Source: Halobacillus sp. Marseille-Q1614 (lineage in GTDB: Bacteria; Bacillota; Bacilli; Bacillales; Halobacillaceae). Taken from it: 64,000 nucleotides of DNA. Each line of letters starts with the position of its first letter. Within the stretch, counting starts at the first letter, position 1. The stretch covers positions 2,418,001 to 2,482,000 of the forward strand of contig NZ_CADDWH010000001.1 in the NCBI RefSeq assembly GCF_902809865.1, read 5' to 3'. The translations under genes were made by a program, and so were the position numbers. The notes below the pieces were generated by a model that saw nothing but the letters and a program-made list of their open reading frames with translations, made no database searches and was not told the DNA's origin. Shown here one piece after another: positions 33,526 to 41,021 of the stretch.

Positions 33526-33570
33526 AAAATAGACTTCCGCTCCCGTTAAATACACGTGAAGGCAGAAGTC
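33526..33570 (-). terminator. Riboswitch-controlled attenuator before guaA
   Basis: Minus strand ACTTCTGC/GCGGAAGT stem (one G-T pair) enclosing a further partly paired loop, followed by TATTTTTATAG. About 40 bp before the guaA start. Confidence 0.75.
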
Positions 33571-33594
33571 CTTTAAGTACAAGAAATTTCTGCC

Positions 33595-33661
33595 TTCATA
33601 GTCAGAGCATTTACGGTGCTCCGGTAGAGACTTTCGGTCCATATTACCGAGGATATATGAA
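33595..33661 (-). ncRNA. Purine riboswitch aptamer (guanine class) of guaA
   Basis: Minus strand, 67 nt, P1 TTCATA/TATGAA, junction TCTCTACC and GACTATGAA with C at the specificity position, loops TAATATGGACC and CCGTAAATG. Feedback by guanine on GMP synthesis is predicted. Confidence 0.92.
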
Positions 33662-33683
33662 GGTAGTTCGTTTGATTTTATTC

Positions 33684-33712
33684 ATTCTATCAATCGCCGC
33701 GTCTTGAATCAA
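33684..33712 (-). promoter_or_regulatory. Promoter of guaA
   Basis: Minus strand TTGATT (33712-33707), 17 bp, TAGAAT (33689-33684). The -35 overlaps the last codons of yebA. No paired PurBox was found here; a single CGAAC at about 33665-33669 is unpaired and downstream of the -10. Confidence 0.65.
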
Positions 33713-35916
33713 GACAATGTCTTTTTAATTAAATTTTCCCATAATTCTGTGACTTTCCCTGAAGATTCCCGGTCCATTTCATTACGATACAGCGTTCGCT
33801 CATAATAATGGGTTAATTGCCTCATCTCGCCCGATTGATAACGGGAGTCCACCCTCGCTGCAAAATCACGGAGCGTCTGACCAGAGTAGCGCTTCAGGCC
33901 TCTATGCTCAAGTGCTTTTAGTAAAAAGAGATAAGCCCGTTCAAACGTATCTCCATTCGGATTGTTTTTAAACCGTCGACCATAAATTCCCGACAGCCAC
34001 CGGAACCTTGTAAAGTAGGCAGCAGATCCTAAAGAGGCTATTACTGCTAAGGCAATTAAAAGCGGAGCCAGGCGGAAATTGTCATTATTTGAATCAGCTG
34101 CTCCCCCTTCAACAGTCTCTGTTTGATCCTGCTGGGCAGCCTGGTTTGGATTTTCCATGTCGCTTTCTTCAGCTTCAGAGGCTCCTCCACCTTCTTCGGT
34201 TTCAGCATCACTGCCTTCGCTGTCCTCCACTTCAAGGAAAAAGTCCGTATTGTTGGAGAAGCCTTGTGTTGGTTCAAATGGAACCCAACCGACATCCGGG
34301 AAATACACTTCTACCCACGAATGGGCATTCCCGCTCGTGACTTCGTAAATACTTAATTCTTCCCCTTCAATTGCAGCTCTTTCTTCCAGACGCTCACCGC
34401 CAGTGAAGCCTTTCACCCACCGGGCTGGAATGCCTTGGGAACGAAGCAGCACAACCATGGAAGTAGAAAAGTTATCACAATAACCGACTTGGGTTTCAAA
34501 TAAGAACTGATCGACATAGTCTTCCTCTTCTCCAGGTACAGCTACATTTTCTGTTTCATATTCAAAGCCATTCGCCGAAAAGTAAGTCTCCACAGCTTTC
34601 ACCTGATCATAACGATTGTCCTGATCATCAATAATCTCTCCGGCCAGCTCCCTTACCCGTTCAGGAAGACTGTCCGGCAGCTGAGTGTAAAACTCAATAA
34701 TTTCTTCAGGATCTTCGTCACTCGCTTCCCGAAGCTGATTATATTCAAAGGAAGGAGAATCATAATCAAGGATATAACTCTCGACCTGAGTTGGATTGCC
34801 GCCCCTTAAGGTATCAATTTCACCCGTATAATTATGAAGCTGCAAACTCATGTCCTGCGGAAAACGGTTAACTGACCGCGCCCCGTAAGCATAGACGAGC
34901 TTGTTAAAGTTAGCCTCTCCTGTAAAAGACAAGTAAGAGACCCTTTCTTCTGTTTCAACATTTTCGGTAAAAGTACTAAATTCCAAGTCAAAAGGAGAAA
35001 CCATTGTTGTTTCCCCCTGCAAGGTGTCCTCCCACCCCCGGCCTGTGTACGTATCTTTAGATTCGATGCGCCAATATTGATCATCCTGGGCAAAAGCCCG
35101 AAAAACTAACGTATCATCTTGAATAAAACCGCCTCCGAGACGAGAATCATTCTCTCCATAGCCCACTTTTTGCACACCATCTCCATATCCTGAACCGGCT
35201 CCGGGATTTCCACTTGTCAAATACGGCACAGGGTCAGGCCACTGAGGCTCAAGCTTCGGTGCTGCATATCCTAAGACGGAAGCAAAAAGGACGAATGTGA
35301 TGAGCGGAGCCATCCACGTGAATTTCTGGTTATTTAGCGCAATTGATTCTCTTTCCATTTCTTTGAAAAAGTGAGTGAGTCCTAAAGCAATCATAGCCAC
35401 CACAAATGTACGGATGATTGCCCATTTTCCGTCATATATCGTAAATGTATCAATGACGGTTACATAAATAATCGTCATAAGGATAAAGAGGAGCATGCGC
35501 TTCGCTATTATAAACCAATAATACAGGAGGTAACTCATCAGCCATAAAAGCACAAGGAACAACAGCGTTCTAAACATCGGCGTCATCTGCCACCACTCTT
35601 GTGCCTGGATAATATGAATATTATAGAGAAACTGATCGTAAATGGCAGAGAACCAATCCCTGCTGAAAATCCGTTCCGCAATGTAAGAGCCATCTATAAT
35701 AAAGACTAACCCTGCCAACTTTAACGGCACAGAGATCAGCCACGAGAACTGCAGAAATGAGATAAAGAAACAGTAACCGGCGTATACAAAAAATATTCCT
35801 ACGTTATTAAATTCAGCAATTTCATCAAGTGGGCGCAGCCATTCTAAAAACAGCAAGAATCCACATATATAAATTAAACTGTGATAGATGGTCTGCTGCG
35901 GCCTGGTGAGGTTCAT
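33709..35916 (-). CDS. yebA: Transglutaminase-like membrane protein (YebA, TgpA type)
   Basis: A 735-residue membrane protein. Residues 1-225 hold about six helices (DUF3488-like), the middle an extracytoplasmic region, then a transglutaminase-like core with the catalytic Cys in VGYCDNFSTSMVVLLRSQG, His in GNAHSWVEVYFPDVGW and Asp/Glu in FEPTQG. A low-complexity acidic linker (EVEDSEGSDAETEEGGG) and another helix near 640 precede a cytoplasmic DUF4129-like tail. Third gene of yeaC-yeaD-yebA, overlapping yeaD by 1 bp. Such MoxR-DUF58-transglutaminase triads are widely conserved; the substrate is unknown. Confidence 0.9.
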   Translation of the reverse strand: MNLTRPQQTIYHSLIYICGFLLFLEWLRPLDEIAEFNNVGIFFVYAGYCFFISFLQFSWLISVPLKLAGLVFIIDGSYIAERIFSRDWFSAIYDQFLYNIHIIQAQEWWQMTPMFRTLLFLVLLWLMSYLLYYWFIIAKRMLLFILMTIIYVTVIDTFTIYDGKWAIIRTFVVAMIALGLTHFFKEMERESIALNNQKFTWMAPLITFVLFASVLGYAAPKLEPQWPDPVPYLTSGNPGAGSGYGDGVQKVGYGENDSRLGGGFIQDDTLVFRAFAQDDQYWRIESKDTYTGRGWEDTLQGETTMVSPFDLEFSTFTENVETEERVSYLSFTGEANFNKLVYAYGARSVNRFPQDMSLQLHNYTGEIDTLRGGNPTQVESYILDYDSPSFEYNQLREASDEDPEEIIEFYTQLPDSLPERVRELAGEIIDDQDNRYDQVKAVETYFSANGFEYETENVAVPGEEEDYVDQFLFETQVGYCDNFSTSMVVLLRSQGIPARWVKGFTGGERLEERAAIEGEELSIYEVTSGNAHSWVEVYFPDVGWVPFEPTQGFSNNTDFFLEVEDSEGSDAETEEGGGASEAEESDMENPNQAAQQDQTETVEGGAADSNNDNFRLAPLLIALAVIASLGSAAYFTRFRWLSGIYGRRFKNNPNGDTFERAYLFLLKALEHRGLKRYSGQTLRDFAARVDSRYQSGEMRQLTHYYERTLYRNEMDRESSGKVTELWENLIKKTLS

Positions 35917-37181
35917 TATGTACTCACCTCAAATTCCTTCTGGCTAAGCTGCTCTTCTGTTAACAGCTGAACGCGGAGCCTCGAGTTTGATAGTTTTTTC
36001 ATGAGTTTATGATCCTTAAAATCTAACTGACGGGCAGGCTTTACATAAAAAAATACGACCTGTTTGCTTTTCTGGGCAAGCCTGAAGAGGATTTCTACAA
36101 TTTGAGCATCCAATTGATGGCTCACGACCATGACAACCATTCCCCTGGGAAGGGCTGATCTTTCTCTTTCAAGCTGCTTCGCAAAAGAGACCACGCCCAT
36201 AGGCTGGATTTCAGCAAGGTGTTTTTCAATGTTCCCCTTTTGCATAGGGTCCTGCTGAATCGGAAAGTAGCGCTTCTTATCGCCAAGCGTCATAAAAGCA
36301 AGCTGTGAGGAACGATTATGCAGTTCACCCAGCAGGGAAGCACTGAATTCCACAGCTCCTTCAAAGCTTAGAGGATGCATTCCATTATGATGGACGGCAT
36401 TTAAGATAAGCAGCATTTCTACGTTTTTTTCCTGTTCGAACTCTTTCGTCATCATTTGCCTGTTCTTGGCCGTGTTCTTCCAATCAATCCAGGACACCCT
36501 GTCCCCCGGTACATATTCCCGGACGCCTGAAACGACGTTAGTGCTTTTTTCATTAAGCCTAAAAGATGGACTAGCCCCCTGTTCAAAGCTATACGCTTTC
36601 TCTGACAGCCGGACTGGACGCTGATAAGGAAAAGCTACTAAATGATCTTCCACTTCAAACACATGCTCTTTTCTAATAAAGCCAAAGAAATCTCCTGTCT
36701 TTATTCTAAGCATGCGAATCTGATGAGCTCCGCGAGGTATATGATTCAAAACATAACGGTAAGAAAGCTTTCGCTTCATCCACGGGAAAGAGACCTTTTT
36801 GACAACCCTTTTCTCTTCCATATCTGTCTCTTCGCTCATCTTTTTAAATTTATCTAAACGGAGGTCCTTTTTCATGAGAGACTCAGGAAAATATTCTTCC
36901 ACTACACAGTAGTACATAGGGAATGGGAACTTGCGATCTATAGAAATATCCACTGTAATCGTTTCTCCAGCTGTAGCTACCCGCTTAGACAATGTTCGTT
37001 TAACTTCCCAGCGATCTATTCTATAGAAAGTAAGAGCAGCCATATAGAGAAGAAAAGGCAGAAAACTGATAAATAGAAACCAGCTGACAAAACCTCCTTG
37101 AAACATGGCATATGAAAAAAGCACAGCGAAAATCAATACGACAGTGATTATTCTGGCTGTAAATTGAAAAGTCTGTTTCAT
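35916..37181 (-). CDS. yeaD: DUF58 domain membrane protein (YeaD)
   Basis: A 421-residue protein with two N-terminal helices (about 10-55) and a cytoplasmic DUF58/vWA-like region. The family motif GVREYVPGDRVSWIDWKNTAKN is complete, followed by the Rossmann-like segment MLLILNAVHHNGMHPLSFEGA. In related systems it partners the MoxR ATPase. Start overlaps the yeaC stop by 4 bp (ATGA). Confidence 0.9.
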   Translation of the reverse strand: MKQTFQFTARIITVVLIFAVLFSYAMFQGGFVSWFLFISFLPFLLYMAALTFYRIDRWEVKRTLSKRVATAGETITVDISIDRKFPFPMYYCVVEEYFPESLMKKDLRLDKFKKMSEETDMEEKRVVKKVSFPWMKRKLSYRYVLNHIPRGAHQIRMLRIKTGDFFGFIRKEHVFEVEDHLVAFPYQRPVRLSEKAYSFEQGASPSFRLNEKSTNVVSGVREYVPGDRVSWIDWKNTAKNRQMMTKEFEQEKNVEMLLILNAVHHNGMHPLSFEGAVEFSASLLGELHNRSSQLAFMTLGDKKRYFPIQQDPMQKGNIEKHLAEIQPMGVVSFAKQLERERSALPRGMVVMVVSHQLDAQIVEILFRLAQKSKQVVFFYVKPARQLDFKDHKLMKKLSNSRLRVQLLTEEQLSQKEFEVST

Positions 37182-38143
37182 TCACGCACATTCCTCTGTA
37201 CTGGGATAGAAGTCTCAGACAGAAGTTCAAAAATAATGGCTTCAGGGGCAGTTCCTTCGAACCTGGCTTCTGATGTAAGGATCATACGATGGGACATCAC
37301 AAACGGAGCTAAATACTTTACGTCATCAGGGAGCACGTAATCCCGATCCCGTATAAAGGCATAAGCTTTGGCCGCTTTCATTAAAGCAATCGATCCGCGC
37401 GGGCTTACACCAAGGTAAACTCCTTTATGATGACGTGTTCCTGTTACTAAATTCACGATGTAATGGTGAACAGTCTCATCGACATAAACATCAGAAACCT
37501 GCTGCTGAAGCTCAACAAGTTCTTCACGATTTAATACAGCGCTGACTTCATGAAGCGGATGACTGCCTGAAGTGCGAGCCAGCATCTGCATTTCTTGTTT
37601 CGCAGTTGGATATCCCATTTTCAGCTTTAGTAAAAAACGGTCAAGCTGGGCTTCCGGCAGCGGGTAAGTGCCTTCATATTCAATCGGGTTCTGTGTGGCC
37701 ATTACAAAAAAAGGTTCTTTTAATGGCACAGCTTCCCCTTCTACTGTAATACTCGTTTCTTCCATACCTTCCAGTAAAGCAGACTGTGTCTTAGGGGACG
37801 TACGGTTGATTTCATCAGCCAGAACGATATTTCCTAAAATAGGACCAGGACGGAACTCAAATTTTAATGTATTCGGATTATATATAGAGACGCCTGTCAC
37901 ATCAGACGGCAGTAGATCAGGGGTGAACTGAATTCTTTTAAATTCACAGTCCAGTGACTTAGCGAGTGTCCGCACAAGCATTGTCTTCCCAACGCCCGGG
38001 ACATCTTCCAATAAAACATGGCCTTTTGCCAGCAAAGCTACAATACTTAACAGAGCCTCTTCGTCCTTGCCAATCATAACTTTATTGACGTTATTTAAGA
38101 CTTCTGAAATCTTGGGCTGATGTATAAACGTCTGCTTACTCAT
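37178..38143 (-). CDS. yeaC: MoxR family AAA+ ATPase (YeaC)
   Basis: A 321-residue AAA+ ATPase. Walker A LLEDVPGVGKTMLVRTLA, Walker B GNIVLADEINRTSPKTQSAL, sensor MATQNPIEYEGTYPLPEAQ and arginine finger LDRFLLKL are present, with the C-terminal lid SPRGSIALMKAAKAYAF. MoxR proteins act as chaperone-like remodelers for vWA or DUF58 partners; here yeaD and yebA follow in the same operon. Confidence 0.93.
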   Translation of the reverse strand: MSKQTFIHQPKISEVLNNVNKVMIGKDEEALLSIVALLAKGHVLLEDVPGVGKTMLVRTLAKSLDCEFKRIQFTPDLLPSDVTGVSIYNPNTLKFEFRPGPILGNIVLADEINRTSPKTQSALLEGMEETSITVEGEAVPLKEPFFVMATQNPIEYEGTYPLPEAQLDRFLLKLKMGYPTAKQEMQMLARTSGSHPLHEVSAVLNREELVELQQQVSDVYVDETVHHYIVNLVTGTRHHKGVYLGVSPRGSIALMKAAKAYAFIRDRDYVLPDDVKYLAPFVMSHRMILTSEARFEGTAPEAIIFELLSETSIPVQRNVRE

Positions 38144-38198
38144 TCGTCAAATCCCCCGTTTCTATGACCCTATTTTCTGAAAAGTTAATTCTATTTTA

Positions 38199-38227
38199 AC
38201 TATACTATATCGAAAGTATTACGACAA
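38199..38227 (-). promoter_or_regulatory. Promoter of yeaC-yeaD-yebA
   Basis: Minus strand TTGTCG (38227-38222), 17 bp, TATAGT (38204-38199), about 55 bp before the yeaC ATG. Confidence 0.55.
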
Positions 38228-38662
38228 AAATTGTGGTCGGTGAAATATGCTCTTATATACAGCAAGTATATTGTTATTTCCGGGGAAATAATGCAGTATT
38301 CTACTTATTTCCTCAATTTAGGACAGCCTCTATTATATTACAGTAAATATTGTAATATGACAGTAACATTTGTAACATTACATACCGCTCGGAAACACTG
38401 TCAAGGCTTAATAAATACTAATTTTTATATATTGAAACATAAATCTTCCAATCTATAATTCAGATGTCTGAATTTGAAATATTAGGAAATCCCAGATGTC
38501 TCAACGATTTAAAGGCAATTAAAGACAGGTATACGGGACTTTTGACACTCTATCATTCTTTTTTCTCTCAATTTCCAATTCTCTCCTATTATATTACAAA
38601 AATCCGATGGTAGTATGAAATTGTCGAACAAGACCAAAAACTTACTCAGGAGGAATTTACGT
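38228..38662 (+). other. Divergent intergenic region and long leader of the CAP-domain gene
   Basis: A 435-bp AT-rich stretch with no convincing ORF. It contains TTGTAATATGACAGTAACATTTGTAACATTACA-type repeats between about 38350 and 38385 (given as motifs TGTAA and TAACAT), a promoter at 38432-38459, and two direct copies of CAGATGTCT (38461-38469 and 38493-38501) in the leader of nearly 200 nt. The first copy is the centre of the palindrome TTCAGATGTCTGAA. No known riboswitch fold was recognised. Confidence 0.45.
38432..38459 (+). promoter_or_regulatory. Predicted promoter of the CAP-domain protein gene
   Basis: TTGAAA (38432-38437), 16 bp, TATAAT (38454-38459). It implies a leader of about 195 nt. 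A TTGACA at 38542 has no matching -10. Confidence 0.5.
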
Positions 38663-39457
38663 ATGAAGAGAAAGTCACTTATCATCTCAGGAGCGCTTGC
38701 TCTATCATTACTAGCTTCACCTGCAACATTACTAGCTTCTACAGGAGAACAGCAAGTACAGAAGCAAGCGAACGTTAATATAGAAAGCGTACTAAACTGG
38801 GTTTACGAAAATGAAGAAGCCCTGAAAAGTAACAACCTTCAACAAGCTGATATCCAATCACTGCTGAAGCAGTTTGGTTTCCCAAGTCTTCAAGGAACAC
38901 CTGCGCCAGCACAAGAGCAGCCTAAACAAGAACAGCCTGCTCCAAAGCAAGAGCAGCCTAAGGCCGAACCTAAAGCTGAAGAGCCTGCACAAGAACAACC
39001 TAAAGCACAGGAACAGCCTGCCGAGCAGCAGCAAGTACAAGAGCAGCAGACTGCTGAAGATAACCAGGCAGCATCTGAAGTTTCTGCCTTTGAAAAAGAA
39101 GTTGTAGAACTTACTAACCAAGAACGACAGAAGCAAGGTCTAGCTCCTCTTCAACTAGACACTGAGCTTAGTAAAGTAGCTAAAGACAAATCACTAGATA
39201 TGCAGCAAAATAACTACTTCTCTCACAACAGCCCAACTCACGGGTCACCGTTTGATATGATGAAAGCATATGGTATTGACTACAGAACAGCTGGTGAAAA
39301 CATTGCTAAAGGGCAAACTTCTCCACAACAGGTTGTTCAAGGCTGGATGAACAGTCAAGGTCACCGCGAGAACATTATGAATCCTAACTTTACTCACATC
39401 GGTGTAGGTCACGCTGAAGGTGGGAACTACTGGACTCAAATGTTCATCGGAAAATAA
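38663..39457 (+). CDS. Secreted CAP-domain (SCP/PR-1) protein, YkwD-like
   Basis: A 264-residue exported protein. Residues 1-27 are a Sec signal (MKRKSLIISGALALSLLASP, cleavage around ALLAS-TG). A helical segment (about 35-75) is followed by a Gln/Pro/Glu/Lys-rich linker of about 65 residues with repeated EQPK/QEQP units, then the CAP domain (about 140-264) with VELTNQERQKQGLAPLQLD, NNYFSHNSPTHGSPFDMM, GENIAKGQ, VQGWMNSQGHRENIMNP and GNYWTQMFIGK, giving the conserved His/Glu set. The ATG at 38663 follows CAGGAGG. The role of CAP proteins in Bacillaceae envelopes is unclear; YkwD influences spore germination in B. subtilis. Confidence 0.92.
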   Translation: MKRKSLIISGALALSLLASPATLLASTGEQQVQKQANVNIESVLNWVYENEEALKSNNLQQADIQSLLKQFGFPSLQGTPAPAQEQPKQEQPAPKQEQPKAEPKAEEPAQEQPKAQEQPAEQQQVQEQQTAEDNQAASEVSAFEKEVVELTNQERQKQGLAPLQLDTELSKVAKDKSLDMQQNNYFSHNSPTHGSPFDMMKAYGIDYRTAGENIAKGQTSPQQVVQGWMNSQGHRENIMNPNFTHIGVGHAEGGNYWTQMFIGK

Positions 39458-39467
39458 TTAAATCAAG

Positions 39468-39498
39468 AGAACCTGCCAAATTGGCAGGTTCTTTTTTT
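39468..39498 (+). terminator. Terminator after the CAP-domain gene
   Basis: AGAACCTGCCAA/TTGGCAGGTTCT perfect stem followed by seven T. Confidence 0.9.
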
Positions 39499-39648
39499 AT
39501 TTATTATCTCCCATCCGACTTTTTTATATTCATAGAATAGAAGATATCTCCTAATAATAGGAAGAAAGATTGAATTTTGCTTATTTTGGTTTATGTACTC
39601 CTTAGATCGTAAAAAGAGCTAGTACTAATCTTAAAAAGGAGAATGCTG

Positions 39649-40266
39649 ATGAAACACTGGATCATTTTATTATTGCTTTTCTTGCTTGCAGGGTTATTGG
39701 CTGCCTGCGGCGGTGATGATACACAGTCAGATGCTCCGCGAACAGGCGAAGAGAGTTCTGAGCAGCAGGCTAATAAAGAAGAAACGGATCAAAGCGGCGG
39801 AACAGCCAATATGGTGAACGTCACCTTAATGAATGGAGACGAAGATGAGGTTGGCACTGCAGAGCTCATCGACCAGGAGGATGGAGTATTATTTAATGTA
39901 GAAGCTTCTGATCTTCCTGAAGGAGAACATGGATTTCATGTCCATGAAGCAGCGCTGTGCAAAGCTCCTGAATTTAAATCAGCCGGTGATCATTTTAACC
40001 CGACGGATGCAAGCCACGGTACTGAATCAGAAGACGGCCCTCACGCCGGTGATTTACCAAACTTAGAGGTAGGTGAAGACGGAACAGTTCAGAAGGAGTT
40101 CACAGCTGAAAATGTTACATTGGAGAAAGAAGCCGATAATTCTCTATTAGCTGAAGACGGGACAGCCTTAGTGATTCATGCTAAGGCGGATGATCATGCA
40201 TCACAGCCATCCGGAGACGCAGGCGCACGGATCGCTTGTGGAGAAATTACTGAGCAAGAAGATTAA
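39649..40266 (+). CDS. Cu/Zn superoxide dismutase family lipoprotein
   Basis: A 205-residue lipoprotein: signal MKHWIILLLLFLLAGLLAAC, lipobox LLAAC, Cys20, then an acidic linker and a SodC domain. All metal-ligand positions seem present: HGFHVHE, GDHFNP, SHG, GPHAGDLPN and ALVIHAKADDH. The disulphide cysteines are AALC and RIACGEI. The B. subtilis relative YojM lacks a copper ligand and is inactive; this protein does not show that loss by eye, so it may be an active extracytoplasmic superoxide dismutase. The ATG at 39649 follows AAAGGAG. Confidence 0.9.
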   Translation: MKHWIILLLLFLLAGLLAACGGDDTQSDAPRTGEESSEQQANKEETDQSGGTANMVNVTLMNGDEDEVGTAELIDQEDGVLFNVEASDLPEGEHGFHVHEAALCKAPEFKSAGDHFNPTDASHGTESEDGPHAGDLPNLEVGEDGTVQKEFTAENVTLEKEADNSLLAEDGTALVIHAKADDHASQPSGDAGARIACGEITEQED

Positions 40267-40270
40267 AAAA

Positions 40271-40298
40271 AAAGACTCTGCTTACTCGCAGAGTCTTT
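40271..40298. terminator. Bidirectional terminator between convergent lipoprotein genes
   Basis: AAAGACTCTGC/GCAGAGTCTTT stem, 6-base loop, A-run and T-run flanks. Confidence 0.88.
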
Positions 40299-40302
40299 TC
40301 TG

Positions 40303-40965
40303 TTAAAAATTAATCGTAATGCTCTCTGCCTCTTCTAGTGAATTCCCTTCCGCATCAAAAGCATCACTTGTTGTAATCGTTAAATCTTTTAATTTCTCTG
40401 TATCTGTTTTTTCTAATACAAAGCCTAAGTCTCCGACTTTTTCCTCGCCCGGCTCATACTTGCCGTATAAATTTTCCAGATAAAAATCATCCTCAAAATC
40501 CTTCTCTTCCCCCTGCCCGGTTTTTAATACCGAAACAGGAGCAAAATCGGTTACTTTATCCGATGTGTTTGTAATAGAAACTCTAAGTTTCACATAATCG
40601 AAATTGGTTTCCTCATGAGTATAGGCATGAAAGAAATCGATTAAGTCAGGGGAAGGGGAATAATTTAATACCTTTACATGTTCTATTTCCATTTCCATAG
40701 GACCGACTTTAAACTTCTCATTATCTTTAGAGATAGTTTTAAGTTCAAGTACGCCATCCGTATCTTCATTTATTTCCCCTGGATTGTCTAAATTACGATC
40801 ATCAGAAGCTTGTGGGTTATTAACATATTTCACTTTTTCTTTGGTTGTTTCTTCTGCTTTTTCTCCGCCGGCATTCTCTTCGGCATGGCTTTCATTAACC
40901 TGCTGATCGTTTGCACACCCCGCCAATATAATGAAAACACTGCAAAGCAAGAAAAGAAGTTTCAT
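40303..40965 (-). CDS. Uncharacterised lipoprotein with a DUF4352/DUF5067-like fold
   Basis: A 220-residue lipoprotein: MKLLFLLCSVFIILAGC with lipobox ILAGC, Cys17, then a charged spacer and a beta-rich domain (about 80-215) with KVGPMEMEIEHVKVLNY, FDYVKLRVSITNTSDKVTDF, and a C-terminal DAFDAEGN. The pattern v-v-v-x-N-x-s-x-k-x-x-x-f is that of telokin-like DUF4352 domains, which modulate cell-surface complexes; the exact family is not certain. The ATG at 40965 is preceded by GCAGGAGG. Convergent with the SOD gene. Confidence 0.75.
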   Translation of the reverse strand: MKLLFLLCSVFIILAGCANDQQVNESHAEENAGGEKAEETTKEKVKYVNNPQASDDRNLDNPGEINEDTDGVLELKTISKDNEKFKVGPMEMEIEHVKVLNYSPSPDLIDFFHAYTHEETNFDYVKLRVSITNTSDKVTDFAPVSVLKTGQGEEKDFEDDFYLENLYGKYEPGEEKVGDLGFVLEKTDTEKLKDLTITTSDAFDAEGNSLEEAESITINF

Positions 40966-41021
40966 ATTAAAATCCTCCTGCAAAAATATAGCGGGACATA
41001 GAAGCGCCCCGCTAAAAGCTT

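Noticed and set aside
33484-33642. Fifty-three-residue N-terminal extension of GuaA
   Set aside because: It would be translated through the riboswitch terminator, while family members start just before [10 protein letters not shown].
33663-33672. Single PurBox-like CGAAC before guaA
   Set aside because: It has no inverted partner, its flanks fit the consensus poorly, and it lies downstream of the -10.
38542-38570. TTGACA as the -35 of the CAP-domain gene
   Set aside because: No -10-like hexamer at 16-18 bp (CTCTCA); the TTGAAA-16-TATAAT pair upstream is better.
38858-39136. Leucine/phenylalanine-rich antisense ORF across the CAP-domain gene
   Set aside because: It is the mirror of the Gln/Pro/Glu-rich linker codons; no ribosome site and no homology.
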